64,000 nucleotides of DNA from Actinomycetota bacterium (GTDB lineage Bacteria; Actinomycetota; Geothermincolia; Fen-727; Anoxymicrobiaceae), in NCBI GenBank assembly GCA_018831265.1, contig JAHJCO010000002.1, positions 1 through 64,000 of the forward strand, read 5' to 3'. This document shows, piece after piece, positions 7,005-15,448 of the stretch. Position numbers and translations under genes: made by a program. Numbering within the stretch: position 1 is the stretch's first letter; each line of letters starts with the position of its first letter. Below the pieces are notes generated by a model that worked only from the letters and a program-made list of their open reading frames with translations, made no database searches and was not told where the DNA came from.

Positions 7005-8567
7005 ATGGAAAGAAAGTTCCGGGTAGCCGTCTTCTCCCCCAACGATCCCCGTCCATGGGTGCGCGCGGAGAACCTGGACTTCATGCTCGAGTACGAGTCG
7101 CACCTGGTGGACGCTCTCACCGGCCTGGGCTACGAGGTCGTGCGCGGCGGCGAGGGCCAGCCCCGTGAGGACCGGATAGCCTGGAGCACCCGCCTGGTCC
7201 ACGAACACGTGAGCCACCTGGCCCGGGCCGAGCCTGGGATGCTGGTGGTCAACCAGGGCTCCTGGACCTTCCCCTACGACTCCATCGACGCGGTCAAGCT
7301 CCTCGCCCGGCTCACCGGTGAGCCGCCGCGCGTGGTGATGTTCTGCTACAAGGACACGAGGGTGCCGGGCCTGGTGGCGGGGATGAGCGCGGGGGGAGGG
7401 CTCAAGCGCATCGGCGTCCCGTTCACGACCTGCTACGGGAAGATAGACCAGGACCCCGAGGCGGTGAAACGGCTCGGGCAGGCCGTGGAGTTCTACAGGG
7501 AGCGCTGGGAGGCCGCGCCGCTCGCGGAGGACGCCGTCAGGCGTCTCGCCTTCCAGAAGTACCTGGCCCTCGGCGGGATGTCACTCAAGATGGCGACCAC
7601 CACCGCGGACGTTGACCAGTGGCAGAAGCTGTTCGGCGTCTCATACGAGGCGCTCGACCAGTCGGTGCTCTCCGAGAGGGCCTCGCGCATGGTTTCCTGG
7701 GAAGGCGTGCCCGGCGACAGCTCCTTCCAGGTGGAGGACGGTCGCGTGGCGGCGGCCGAGCGCTTCCTGGTCGAGGAAGGGCACGGGGTCTTCGATTTCG
7801 AGATCGAGACCACCACCAGCCTGGAGAAGCTGGTCCTCCAGCTCGCGCTCTACTACGCCGCCCTCGACCTGGTCGATGAGCTGGGTGTGACCTTCGCCGG
7901 CATCAAGTGCCAGGACGAGCTCTCTTCGACCCTCTGCACCGCGTGCCCGGCGGCCGCCTTCCTGAACAACGACGTGGGGCCGGACGGCGAGCCCAAGCCT
8001 ATAATCCCCGTCGCCTGCGAGAACGACATGGACTCGGCCCTCTCGCAGATGATGCTGTACCTGGTGTCCGGCAGGCCGTCTGCGTTCGGTGACTTCAGGG
8101 ACGTCGAGAACTCGGTGCTGGCGGTGGTGAACTGCGGCCAGCACCCGCCTCACTTCTTCGGAGAGCCCGACGAGGACCCGGTCGCCAAGCTGGATCGCAC
8201 CGAGTACCCCGGCCAGGAGCACTTCTACCCCGCCGGCGGCTGCGCGGTCAGGGGCCGGACGCCGGGAGGGCTCTGGGTCACCGTAGCGCGCCTCGGCAGG
8301 CAGAACCTGCGCTACCAGATGGTTGCCACGGTCGTTCAGACCGTCAACGTGGAGCCGACGGAGCACGAGCTATATACCCGCTCGTGGCCTATCCTCAAAG
8401 GCCGGGTCCCCATGACCGACGACACGCTTATTGACGCCTGGCCATCCAACCACCTGGCGTTCGCCTTCGGCGACTGGACCGCCGCGCTCGCGGAACTCGC
8501 CCACAGGCTGGACATCGGATACAGGATCTGGGACCGAAGTGGTCGTCACTATTTCAAGCCGGAGTAA
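7005..8567 (+). CDS. L-fucose/L-arabinose isomerase family protein
   Basis: A 520-residue protein of the FucI/AraA-like isomerase family, which converts aldoses to ketoses with a divalent metal. Likely metal ligands are the Glu in KCQDELSS, the Asp in CENDMDSAL and the late His in PSNHLAF. An N-terminal substrate-domain motif, NQGSWTFPYD, is also visible. Somewhat shorter than E. coli FucI (about 590), as in many uncharacterised members. The ATG starts 2 nt after the upstream dehydrogenase stop. Next downstream is a rhamnulokinase-like kinase beyond a repeat. Together they suggest 6-deoxyhexose or pentose catabolism. The exact sugar cannot be told by reading. Confidence 0.85.
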   Translation: MERKFRVAVFSPNDPRPWVRAENLDFMLEYESHLVDALTGLGYEVVRGGEGQPREDRIAWSTRLVHEHVSHLARAEPGMLVVNQGSWTFPYDSIDAVKLLARLTGEPPRVVMFCYKDTRVPGLVAGMSAGGGLKRIGVPFTTCYGKIDQDPEAVKRLGQAVEFYRERWEAAPLAEDAVRRLAFQKYLALGGMSLKMATTTADVDQWQKLFGVSYEALDQSVLSERASRMVSWEGVPGDSSFQVEDGRVAAAERFLVEEGHGVFDFEIETTTSLEKLVLQLALYYAALDLVDELGVTFAGIKCQDELSSTLCTACPAAAFLNNDVGPDGEPKPIIPVACENDMDSALSQMMLYLVSGRPSAFGDFRDVENSVLAVVNCGQHPPHFFGEPDEDPVAKLDRTEYPGQEHFYPAGGCAVRGRTPGGLWVTVARLGRQNLRYQMVATVVQTVNVEPTEHELYTRSWPILKGRVPMTDDTLIDAWPSNHLAFAFGDWTAALAELAHRLDIGYRIWDRSGRHYFKPE

Positions 8568-8588
8568 CCCAATTCATTCGTCCCCGTC

Positions 8589-8773
8589 GATCAACCCATG
8601 GACGAACGGGGGGTCAGACGCTCGCACGCGCTCAATTCCCATCAGTTCACGTGGCCGTGGACCGACCCTTGGACGATCTGGGGGGTCAGACACTTGCACG
8701 CGTTCACACCCGTCGATACAGGGATCGGAGATAACGCGTGAAATTGTCTGACGCCCCTCTGTTCTTTCCTCCT
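8589..8773 (+). repeat. family A repeat, copy 2, with duplicated left arm
   Basis: The left arm (GATCAACCCATGGACGAAC plus GGGGGGTCAGAC) appears once at 8589 and again, degraded, from about 8669. One right arm follows, GCGTGAAATTGTCTGACGCC, ending CCTCTGTTCTTTCCTCCT. This last extension is shared only with copy 3. The right arm supplies a GGAG box and the GTG used by the following kinase gene. Confidence 0.9.
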
Positions 8774-10240
8774 GACGCCTCCCATTACCTCGCCTTCGAC
8801 CTCGGGGCCGGGAGCTGCAGGGCCACCCTGGGTGCGCTCTCCGACGGCCGACTCTCTCTCCGTGAGATATCCAGGTTCACGAACAGGCCGATGCGGGTTC
8901 GGAGCAGCATCCACTGGGACGTCTACGCCCTGCTCGCGGGCATGAAGGACGCGATGGGCACGCTCGCCGACGAGGGGACGGCCCCCGACAGCGCGTCGGT
9001 TGACACCTGGGGAGTGGACTTCGCCCTCCTGGGCGGCGACGGCCGCTTCCTGGTCAGACCTCACTGCTACAGGGACCCCCGTACGCGGGGTGTCGTCGAG
9101 GAGATCCTCGCGCATATCCCGCGCGAGAGGCTCTATGAGCTCACCGGCATACAGCCCGAGCGGTTCAATACCCTCTTCCAGCTCTGCGCCTTCAAGCGGA
9201 GCCAGCCCGGGGTCCTCGCCAAAACGGCTTCGCTGCTCTTCATGCCGGACGTCTTCAACTTCCTGCTGGGGACGGGAAAGGCCACGGAGCTTACCATCGC
9301 CAGCACCTCCCAGCTCTACGATCCGCGCGGGCGCTGCTGGGTCCCCGAGCTGCTTGAAATGGTGGGCCTGGACCCCGGCGCCATGCAGCCCGTCGTCCAG
9401 CCCGGGATGATGCTGGGCCTGGTCTCCGGCGAGGCCGGCATGCCGCTTGCCGGCACTCCCCTGGTGGCCTGCGCCAGTCACGACACGGCCAGCGCTGTCG
9501 CCGCTGTCCCGGCTGCGGGCGACGACTGGTGCTTCATCAGCGTCGGCACGTGGTCCCTGATGGGCATCGAGGTACCCGAGCCCCTGGTAGACTCCCGGTG
9601 CCTGGACGCCGGGTTCAGCAACGAGGCCGGTGTCGCGGGGACGTTCCGGTTCCTCAAGAACCTGAACGGGTTGTGGCTCCTCTCGCGCTGCATCCAGGCG
9701 TGGGACCCCGCCGGCGGGCTCACCTACTCGCAGGTCGAACGGGAGGCGTGCGATTCAGAGTCTTTCGGGCCCCTGATAGACCCCCGGGACGAAATGTTCT
9801 TCGACCCGGCGGACATGGCCGCGGCCATACGCACTTTCTGCGAGGACACCGGGCAGACGCCTCCGGACGGCGCCGGGGGCACGGCGCGCTGCGTGCTCGA
9901 GAGCCTGGCGCTGCTGTACGGCGAGACGTTGGAGCTGCTGCGCTCCGTCACCGGCCGCCGCCTGTGTCTCATCCACCTGGTCGGAGGCGGCAGCCGGAGC
10001 CCCCTGCTCTGCTCCCTGGTCGCCGACGCCTGCGGGGTCCCTGTAGTGGCGGGCCCCGTCGAGGCCGCCTCGGCGGGGAACGTCCTCATCCAGGCGATAG
10101 CCGGTGACAGGGTGTCCGGCCTTGCCGAGGCCAGGCGGATATCCGCCGCGTCGTTCGACCTCGTCGAGTACGAGCCTTCCGGCGATCCGCGCTGGGAGGA
10201 GGCCAGGCATAGATTCGCCAACCTGTCACGTACCCGTTGA
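8738..10240 (+). CDS. rhamnulokinase-like FGGY carbohydrate kinase
   Basis: A 500-residue FGGY sugar kinase, closest by motif to rhamnulokinase. Motifs are YLAFDLGAGSCR (phosphate 1), VDTWGVDFALL, HCYRDPRT, FNTLFQL, MPDVFNFLLGTG, TIASTSQLYD, CASHDTASAV and ISVGTWSLMG. It phosphorylates a ketose made by the isomerase upstream. The only start with a ribosome site is the GTG at 8738 (GGAG, 7 nt away), and both lie inside a family A repeat. The protein would therefore begin with repeat-encoded residues MKLSDAPLFFPPDASHY. No later ATG or GTG precedes the conserved core. A second direct copy of the repeat follows the stop at once. Confidence 0.87.
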   Translation: MKLSDAPLFFPPDASHYLAFDLGAGSCRATLGALSDGRLSLREISRFTNRPMRVRSSIHWDVYALLAGMKDAMGTLADEGTAPDSASVDTWGVDFALLGGDGRFLVRPHCYRDPRTRGVVEEILAHIPRERLYELTGIQPERFNTLFQLCAFKRSQPGVLAKTASLLFMPDVFNFLLGTGKATELTIASTSQLYDPRGRCWVPELLEMVGLDPGAMQPVVQPGMMLGLVSGEAGMPLAGTPLVACASHDTASAVAAVPAAGDDWCFISVGTWSLMGIEVPEPLVDSRCLDAGFSNEAGVAGTFRFLKNLNGLWLLSRCIQAWDPAGGLTYSQVEREACDSESFGPLIDPRDEMFFDPADMAAAIRTFCEDTGQTPPDGAGGTARCVLESLALLYGETLELLRSVTGRRLCLIHLVGGGSRSPLLCSLVADACGVPVVAGPVEAASAGNVLIQAIAGDRVSGLAEARRISAASFDLVEYEPSGDPRWEEARHRFANLSRTR

Positions 10241-10425
10241 TCAACCCATGGACGAACCGGGGGGTCAGACACTTGCACGCACTCAATTCCCGTCAGGTCA
10301 CGTACCCGTTGATCAACCCATGGACGAACCAGGGGGTCAGACACTTGCACGCACTCAATTCCCGTCAACACTGTGATTGGAGTCAATGCGTGAAATTGTC
10401 TGACGCCCTTCTGTTCTTTCCTCCT
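10239..10425 (+). repeat. family A repeat, copy 3, with duplicated left arm
   Basis: Directly repeats copy 2 on the other side of the kinase gene. Two nearly identical left arms begin at 10239 and 10313, then a single right arm ends with the same TCTGTTCTTTCCTCCT extension. The first bases overlap the kinase stop codon. The MKLSDA frame here stops after 14 codons. Confidence 0.92.
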
Positions 10426-10461
10426 CGGTTATAATTATCCCAGCGACGACAGGAGGTCCCC

Positions 10462-11748
10462 ATGAGCGCTGACGTCATAGTCATTGGTGCGGGATACGCC
10501 GGGCTCACCGCGGCGGCGATACTCGCGCACAACGGAGTCGAGGTCCAGGTCTTCGAGTCGACCGGACACCTGGGAGGGCGAGCAACCTTCGACCGCAAGG
10601 ACGGTTTCCTGGTGGACTACGGCATCCACGCCAACCGCCTGGCCGGTGAGGGCGCCGCGGCGGCGGCGCTCAGGGAGATCGGCTACGAGATAGACTTCGT
10701 CGAGATGGGAGAAGGGCTCCTGTGGTGGGAAGGGTCCTTCGTGCCCCTGCCGACCGACGTGCCCGGAATGCTGAAGACAAAGCTCCTCTCCGCATCCGAC
10801 AAGACCATCATGGTCGCCGACCTGGCGCGCCTCGTCCTGGCCAACCCCGTCAGCAAGGCGGACGTCCCCCTGCACGACATGGTCTGGGGCGCCGACCGCC
10901 CCAGGATGGCCATGTTGTTCAAGGTGCTGGCCGGCATATGCCTGGTCTGCCCCGACGCCCGGACGGTGAGCGCGGGGGACTTCGCGGCGTTCCTCAAGCG
11001 CGCGCTGAAGGCCAAGGAGAACGTGGGATTCCCCCGGGGAGGCACCAGCCAGATAGTAGAGGCCCTTTCGAGCAAGGTCGAGGAGAACGGCTCCTTCAGT
11101 CTGAACACCCGGGTCAAGGACATCAAGGTCGAAAAGGGCAGCGTCGTCTCGGTCGAAGCGAAATCCGAGATATCCAAAGCAAGGGCGTACGTGTACGCCG
11201 CGCCCCTTCAGAAGCTTTCGGCTATCGCGGAGGGCCTTACCCAGGACTTCACGGCTCGATGTGACTCCATCGTCCCCACCGCCGGGATCAGCATCGACCT
11301 CTGCCTCAGCGAGAAGGTCAGCGACATCGACGGCCTGATCGTCACCCCGGACCCGGTCACCATGGGGCAGTTCACCTCGAACATCGACCCCACCACCGCG
11401 CCCGAGTCCAAGCAGCTCGCGACCTTCTACTACCCCCTGCCCGTCGAGACGATGGACGACAGGGACAGGGTAGAGGCCGAGGAGAAGCGCTTCCGGGGGT
11501 TGCTGGAGGACATGTTCCCCGGGATCATGAGCAAGATCGAGTGGGAGCGCGCGCTCCACCTGAAGATGGTTGACGGCTTCGAGCCGCGCGTGGGGCAGAC
11601 CTCCAAGGACCGGCCCGGTGTTGCCGTTCCCTCCGCACGCAACCTGTTCCTGGCGGGAGACTCCGTGAGCGCGATCGGCTCGGGCGGGGACGTCGCCTTC
11701 AACTCCGCCGTGGAGGCCGCCCACAGCGTGCTGGCCTTTCTCAAGTAG
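10462..11748 (+). CDS. FAD-dependent amine oxidase/phytoene desaturase-like oxidoreductase
   Basis: A 428-residue flavoprotein. The N-terminal dinucleotide-binding motif VIGAGYAGLTAA is followed by an acidic ribose-binding residue (VFESTGHLGGRA). The C-terminal FAD motif NLFLAGDSVSAIGSGGDVAF is typical of the NAD(P)-binding_8/amino-oxidase superfamily that includes phytoene desaturases, CrtI-like enzymes and protoporphyrinogen oxidase. AGGAGG precedes the ATG, and TATAAT lies just after repeat copy 3. It is first in a run of four tightly spaced genes leading into the methyltransferase/GH57/GT4 trio. Substrate unknown. A carotenoid role is possible but unsupported by neighbours. Confidence 0.8.
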   Translation: MSADVIVIGAGYAGLTAAAILAHNGVEVQVFESTGHLGGRATFDRKDGFLVDYGIHANRLAGEGAAAAALREIGYEIDFVEMGEGLLWWEGSFVPLPTDVPGMLKTKLLSASDKTIMVADLARLVLANPVSKADVPLHDMVWGADRPRMAMLFKVLAGICLVCPDARTVSAGDFAAFLKRALKAKENVGFPRGGTSQIVEALSSKVEENGSFSLNTRVKDIKVEKGSVVSVEAKSEISKARAYVYAAPLQKLSAIAEGLTQDFTARCDSIVPTAGISIDLCLSEKVSDIDGLIVTPDPVTMGQFTSNIDPTTAPESKQLATFYYPLPVETMDDRDRVEAEEKRFRGLLEDMFPGIMSKIEWERALHLKMVDGFEPRVGQTSKDRPGVAVPSARNLFLAGDSVSAIGSGGDVAFNSAVEAAHSVLAFLK

Positions 11749-11751
11749 GCT

Positions 11752-12519
11752 GTGGCGCCGGATATAGCGCCGGAACTCCAGCTAACCGGCGAGAGGACGC
11801 TTCCGGGCATCCCGCAGGAGAACTACTGGTTTCAACGGCACCTGGTCGCCTACGAGTACGCCATGCGCTTCGCCCGTGGGGCCCGGGTCATCGACGTGGG
11901 GTGCGGGGAGGGCTACGGGCCGGCGATGCTCGCCCGCGACGCGGAATCCGTCCTGGGGATCGACGTGGCCCCGGAGGTGGTGCGGCACGCCCTGTCCCGC
12001 TACCACGCGGAGAACCTCTCCTTCGAGGTGATGGACGTCAACGCGCTTTCGGCGGCCGACGGCGGCTTCGACCTCGCGGTGTCCTTCCAGGTGGTCGAGC
12101 ACCTGGTCGACGTCTCCGGATACTTCGCCGAGATGGCACGCGTGCTGGCGAAGAAGGGTGTGGCCGTTCTCACCACCCCGAACCGGCTGACCATATCCCC
12201 CGGGCGGGACGAGCCCATCAACCCGTTCCACCTTCGCGAGTACACTCCCGGGGAGTTCCGCTCGGTCCTCGAGCCGCACTTCGCCGAGATCGAGATCATC
12301 GGGCTGTTCCACACCGGGTGGCTGTCCGTCAACGAACGCCTGAAGGTGGTGGATTTTATCAAGGTGTACGAGATGGGCCGGCTGAACCCGCGCCGGTGGA
12401 CCCACCGCCTGCTGACCCCTCTCCTCAGCACCCGTGAGTTCCGCTTCGGCTCGGAGGGCCTCGAGCGCTGCCTGGACATGGTCGCGGTGTGCCGTAGGCC
12501 GGGTGGAGGGGCGTTGTGA
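11752..12519 (+). CDS. class I SAM-dependent methyltransferase (Rv3030-like position)
   Basis: A 255-residue methyltransferase with motif I VIDVGCGEGYG near residue 45, the motif II region FDLAVSFQVVEHL, and a post-core HLREYTPGEF segment. The N-terminus ERTLPGIPQENYWFQRH is typical of a subgroup acting on sugars or lipids. It starts at GTG 11752, 3 nt after the preceding stop, and overlaps the GH57 start by 4 nt. The gene order methyltransferase, GH57, GT4 is that of the mycobacterial methylglucose lipopolysaccharide locus Rv3030-Rv3032. A sugar O-methylation role is therefore a reasonable inference. Confidence 0.85.
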   Translation: MAPDIAPELQLTGERTLPGIPQENYWFQRHLVAYEYAMRFARGARVIDVGCGEGYGPAMLARDAESVLGIDVAPEVVRHALSRYHAENLSFEVMDVNALSAADGGFDLAVSFQVVEHLVDVSGYFAEMARVLAKKGVAVLTTPNRLTISPGRDEPINPFHLREYTPGEFRSVLEPHFAEIEIIGLFHTGWLSVNERLKVVDFIKVYEMGRLNPRRWTHRLLTPLLSTREFRFGSEGLERCLDMVAVCRRPGGGAL

Positions 12520-14039
12520 ACGGTTACTTTTCCATGGTGCTGCACACGCACATGCCTTACGTCCGGAAAAACGGCGCGTGGCCGGTCGGTGAGGACTGGC
12601 TGTACCAGGCCATGTCGGAGACGTACGTTCCGCTGCTGGGGATGCTGGCGCAGCTGGAGGGTGAGGGCCTGCGGGACTGCCTCTCGCTGACCCTTACGCC
12701 TGTGCTGTGCGAGCAGCTCGCCGACCCGTACGTGCAGGGCAGGTTCGCCGACTACCTCGAGACGATGAGCGAGCACGCGGGGGACGACGCCCGGGACTTC
12801 GTCTACTTCTCCGACGATGCCCGCAAGGCGCTGGCCGAGGCGTACAGGGACGAGTACGCGCGCAAGCACGCCGCTTTCGAGGCCATCGGAGGGGACATAC
12901 TGGCCGCCCTGACCTCCTTCGAGGAGGCCGGCCTCGTCGAGACACTGGGATGCAGCGCGACCCACGCGTTCCTGCCAGGCCTGGGGGACTGGAGGGCGGT
13001 ACGCGCGCAGGTGATCCTTGGTCTGGAGTCGCACAGGAAGCACCTGGGCACCAATCCGAGAGGGTTCTGGATCCCGGAGTGTGCCTACCGCGAGAGGCTC
13101 GAGAGGCTGCTGGGGTCCGAGGGCGTGGAATACGTGCTGGTGGATCCAAGCGCGCTGGGCGGGCTGCCGTCCACGAGGGCCTACCGGGTCTCCGGCTCGT
13201 CCCTCTGTGCCATCGCGCGCAGCGAGAGCGCGCACCGGAACGTCTGGGACGAGGACACCGGGTACCCGACGGACGGTCACTACATGGATTCCACCAAGTA
13301 CTACGACGGCTCCGGGCTTCACTACTGGAGGGTGACCGGCCCTCGAGTCTCCATCGAGCACAAGGAGGTGTACGAGCTGGTCCCGGCCATGGGCAGGGCC
13401 CTGGACCACGCGAGGCACTTCTTCGACCAGGTGGCCGACGAGCTGGCCGCGGGCGCCGCCGGCGGCACGCCGCCGCTGGTTCTCGCGAGCTTCGACACCG
13501 AGCTGTTCGGCCACGGATGGCGCGAGGGCGTCTACTGGCTGGAGATCACCCTCCGCTCGCTGGCGAGCTCGGAGTCGGTGAGACCGGTCCTTCCCTCGAG
13601 GTACCTGGAGACGTACCCGCCCTCCGAGAGCGTGGAGCTGCTGGAGACGAGCTGGGGAACCGACCGCGACCACTCCACCTGGATGAACCCGGAGACCGAG
13701 TGGATGTGGGAGGAGATCGGCGACGCGCAGCAACGGCTCTACGAGCTGCTGGACGCTTCGAGCGGGGGGGGCGCGGAGCGGGACAGGGCGCTTCGTCAGG
13801 CGGCCCGCGAGGTGCTCCTGATGGAGTCCAGCGACTGGCCCTACATGGTTGCAAAAGGCCGGGCGGGGGACTATGCTATTGAGCGGTTTCGCGCCCACAG
13901 CCGGCGGTTCGGGACCATTGCCCGCGGGCTGGGTGAGGACGGGAGCATACAGGATAATACGCCGCTCGCCGAGATCGAGGAAGTGGACAACCTGTTCAGT
14001 GACCTCGATCTCAGTGTTGTCTTTGGGGGGGGCGGTTGA
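12516..14039 (+). CDS. GH57 1,4-alpha-glucan branching enzyme (DUF1957 family)
   Basis: A 507-residue GH57 enzyme with the family N-terminus MVLHTHMPYVRKNG. The nucleophile Glu lies in FWIPECAYRERL and the acid/base Asp in ASFDTELFGHGW. The length and C-terminal helical domain fit branching enzymes such as TK1436 and TT1467. It starts at GTG 12516 within the previous stop (GTGA overlap). It would introduce alpha-1,6 branches into glycogen or methylglucose-type polysaccharide in the cytosol, working with the GT4 enzyme encoded next. Confidence 0.92.
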   Translation: MNGYFSMVLHTHMPYVRKNGAWPVGEDWLYQAMSETYVPLLGMLAQLEGEGLRDCLSLTLTPVLCEQLADPYVQGRFADYLETMSEHAGDDARDFVYFSDDARKALAEAYRDEYARKHAAFEAIGGDILAALTSFEEAGLVETLGCSATHAFLPGLGDWRAVRAQVILGLESHRKHLGTNPRGFWIPECAYRERLERLLGSEGVEYVLVDPSALGGLPSTRAYRVSGSSLCAIARSESAHRNVWDEDTGYPTDGHYMDSTKYYDGSGLHYWRVTGPRVSIEHKEVYELVPAMGRALDHARHFFDQVADELAAGAAGGTPPLVLASFDTELFGHGWREGVYWLEITLRSLASSESVRPVLPSRYLETYPPSESVELLETSWGTDRDHSTWMNPETEWMWEEIGDAQQRLYELLDASSGGGAERDRALRQAAREVLLMESSDWPYMVAKGRAGDYAIERFRAHSRRFGTIARGLGEDGSIQDNTPLAEIEEVDNLFSDLDLSVVFGGGG

Positions 14040-14061
14040 GGATATCGCGGGGGGAGCTGCA

Positions 14062-15303
14062 ATGCGGGTCTTACTGCTGAGCTGGGAGTACCCGCCCCGG
14101 ATCATAGGTGGGCTGGGGCGGCACGTCTATCACCTGGCGACCTCGCTGGCCGCCAGGGGGGTCAAGGTCCACGTCGTCACCAAGGACTTCCCCGACGCCC
14201 CGGAGTACGAGGAGTCCGAGGGCGTTCACATCTACCGCGTGGTCAACTACCCGCCGGACATCACCCAGGCGGACTGGGTCCCCTGGACCCTGCAGTTCAA
14301 CGTGGCGCTGCTCGAGAAGTCGGTCGCGCTGCTCAACGACATCAAGAACTTCGACGTGATCCACGCGCACGACTGGCTGGTCGGCCACGCCGCGGCGAGC
14401 CTGAAGCACGCTTATCGCATCCCGCTGGTCGCCACCATACACGCCACCGAGTACGGGCGTCACCAGGGGCATCTGCCCGGGCCTATGAACAAGCTGATCC
14501 ACCAGATCGAGTGGTGGCTGACCTTCGAGTCGGTGCGGACCATCTGCTGCAGCCAGTACATGATGGAGCAGATCACGGACATCTTCTGGCTGCCTCAGGA
14601 CAAGGTGGACGTGATCCCCAACGGGATAGACTTCGAGAGCTTCAAGCAGGACGTCAAGGTCGACCTCTACCGCAAGAAGTACGTCCCCGCCGGCGACAAG
14701 CTGGTGTTCTTCGTGGGGCGGCTGGTGTACGAGAAGGGCGTGCAGACGGTGATCGAGGCGATGCCACTGATCATGAACAAGGTCCCCAACGTGACCTTCG
14801 TGGTGTCGGGGAGCGGGCCGCACATGAACCAGCTTCGATCCATGGTCAGCGCGTTCGGCCTCGAGGAAAAGGTGAAGTTCACCGGGCACATCGACACCGA
14901 CGCGCTGTGCGCGTTCTACCGGGCGGCGGACCTGACCGTGGTGCCGAGCCTGTACGAGCCGTTCGGGATGGTGGTGCTGGAGTCGATGGCCATGGGGACC
15001 CCGACCATAGTCGCCGATACCGGCGGTCTCTCGGAGATCGTGGTGCACGAGGAGACCGGTCTCAAGTTCGAGCCGGGAGACCCCGAGTCGCTCGCCGAGG
15101 CCATGCTGCGGGTGCTGCAGGACTCCGACCTGTCCGCGAGGATGACCGCGGACGCCATCGCCTACATGGGAGAGCAGTACAACTGGGACCGTATCGCGCG
15201 GCGCACCATGGACGTCTACCGCCGGGCCGAGCGCGACTACGAGTACAGGCCCCGCACTCTCAAGCTGTGCCCGCCCCTCCCCAACGAGGAAGCCACCGGC
15301 TAA
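14062..15303 (+). CDS. GT4 glycosyltransferase (Rv3032/glycogen synthase-like)
   Basis: A 413-residue GT-B fold retaining glycosyltransferase. It has an N-terminal LSWEYPPRIIGGLGRHVYHL motif as in alpha-1,4-glucosyltransferases, HAHDW, and the C-terminal donor site VPSLYEPFGMVVLESMAMG with the EX7E arrangement. ATG 14062 has GGGGGAG 5-6 nt upstream, so the longer open frame is not used. It probably elongates an alpha-1,4-glucan from ADP- or UDP-glucose. With the methyltransferase and GH57 genes it mirrors Rv3030-Rv3032. The transcript ends just before the REP-type repeat at 15307. Confidence 0.92.
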   Translation: MRVLLLSWEYPPRIIGGLGRHVYHLATSLAARGVKVHVVTKDFPDAPEYEESEGVHIYRVVNYPPDITQADWVPWTLQFNVALLEKSVALLNDIKNFDVIHAHDWLVGHAAASLKHAYRIPLVATIHATEYGRHQGHLPGPMNKLIHQIEWWLTFESVRTICCSQYMMEQITDIFWLPQDKVDVIPNGIDFESFKQDVKVDLYRKKYVPAGDKLVFFVGRLVYEKGVQTVIEAMPLIMNKVPNVTFVVSGSGPHMNQLRSMVSAFGLEEKVKFTGHIDTDALCAFYRAADLTVVPSLYEPFGMVVLESMAMGTPTIVADTGGLSEIVVHEETGLKFEPGDPESLAEAMLRVLQDSDLSARMTADAIAYMGEQYNWDRIARRTMDVYRRAERDYEYRPRTLKLCPPLPNEEATG

Positions 15304-15306
15304 TAA

Positions 15307-15326
15307 TGGTGCCTGGCACATTAGTC
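15307..15326 (+). repeat. family F (REP) repeat, left flank of transposase
   Basis: TGGTGCCTGGCACATTAGTC, containing the palindrome GTGCCTGGCAC. An inverted counterpart lies at 16310-16328 on the other side of the transposase gene. A second TTAGTC follows at about 15335. Such GGTGCCTGGCACC palindromes are typical REP cores next to RAYT genes. Confidence 0.8.
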
Positions 15327-15448
15327 GGAAAGTATTAGTCCACCGGTTGCCAATTCGGTGAAATAGCCTGAGTTCAAACAACGATGCATCCGAACCGGTA
15401 TTTGATTGTATTGCATTATGCTTGAATTGCTATTATTATTGTCTCGAA

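Noticed and set aside
10237-10434. Open frames reading through the repeat, such as INPWTNRGVRHLHALNSRQ
   Set aside because: They are translations of the repeat itself and recur at every plus copy; not genes.
12000-14105. Very long minus-strand open frame opposite the GH57 and methyltransferase genes
   Set aside because: High-GC antisense shadow; the plus-strand proteins have clear catalytic motifs and coupled starts.
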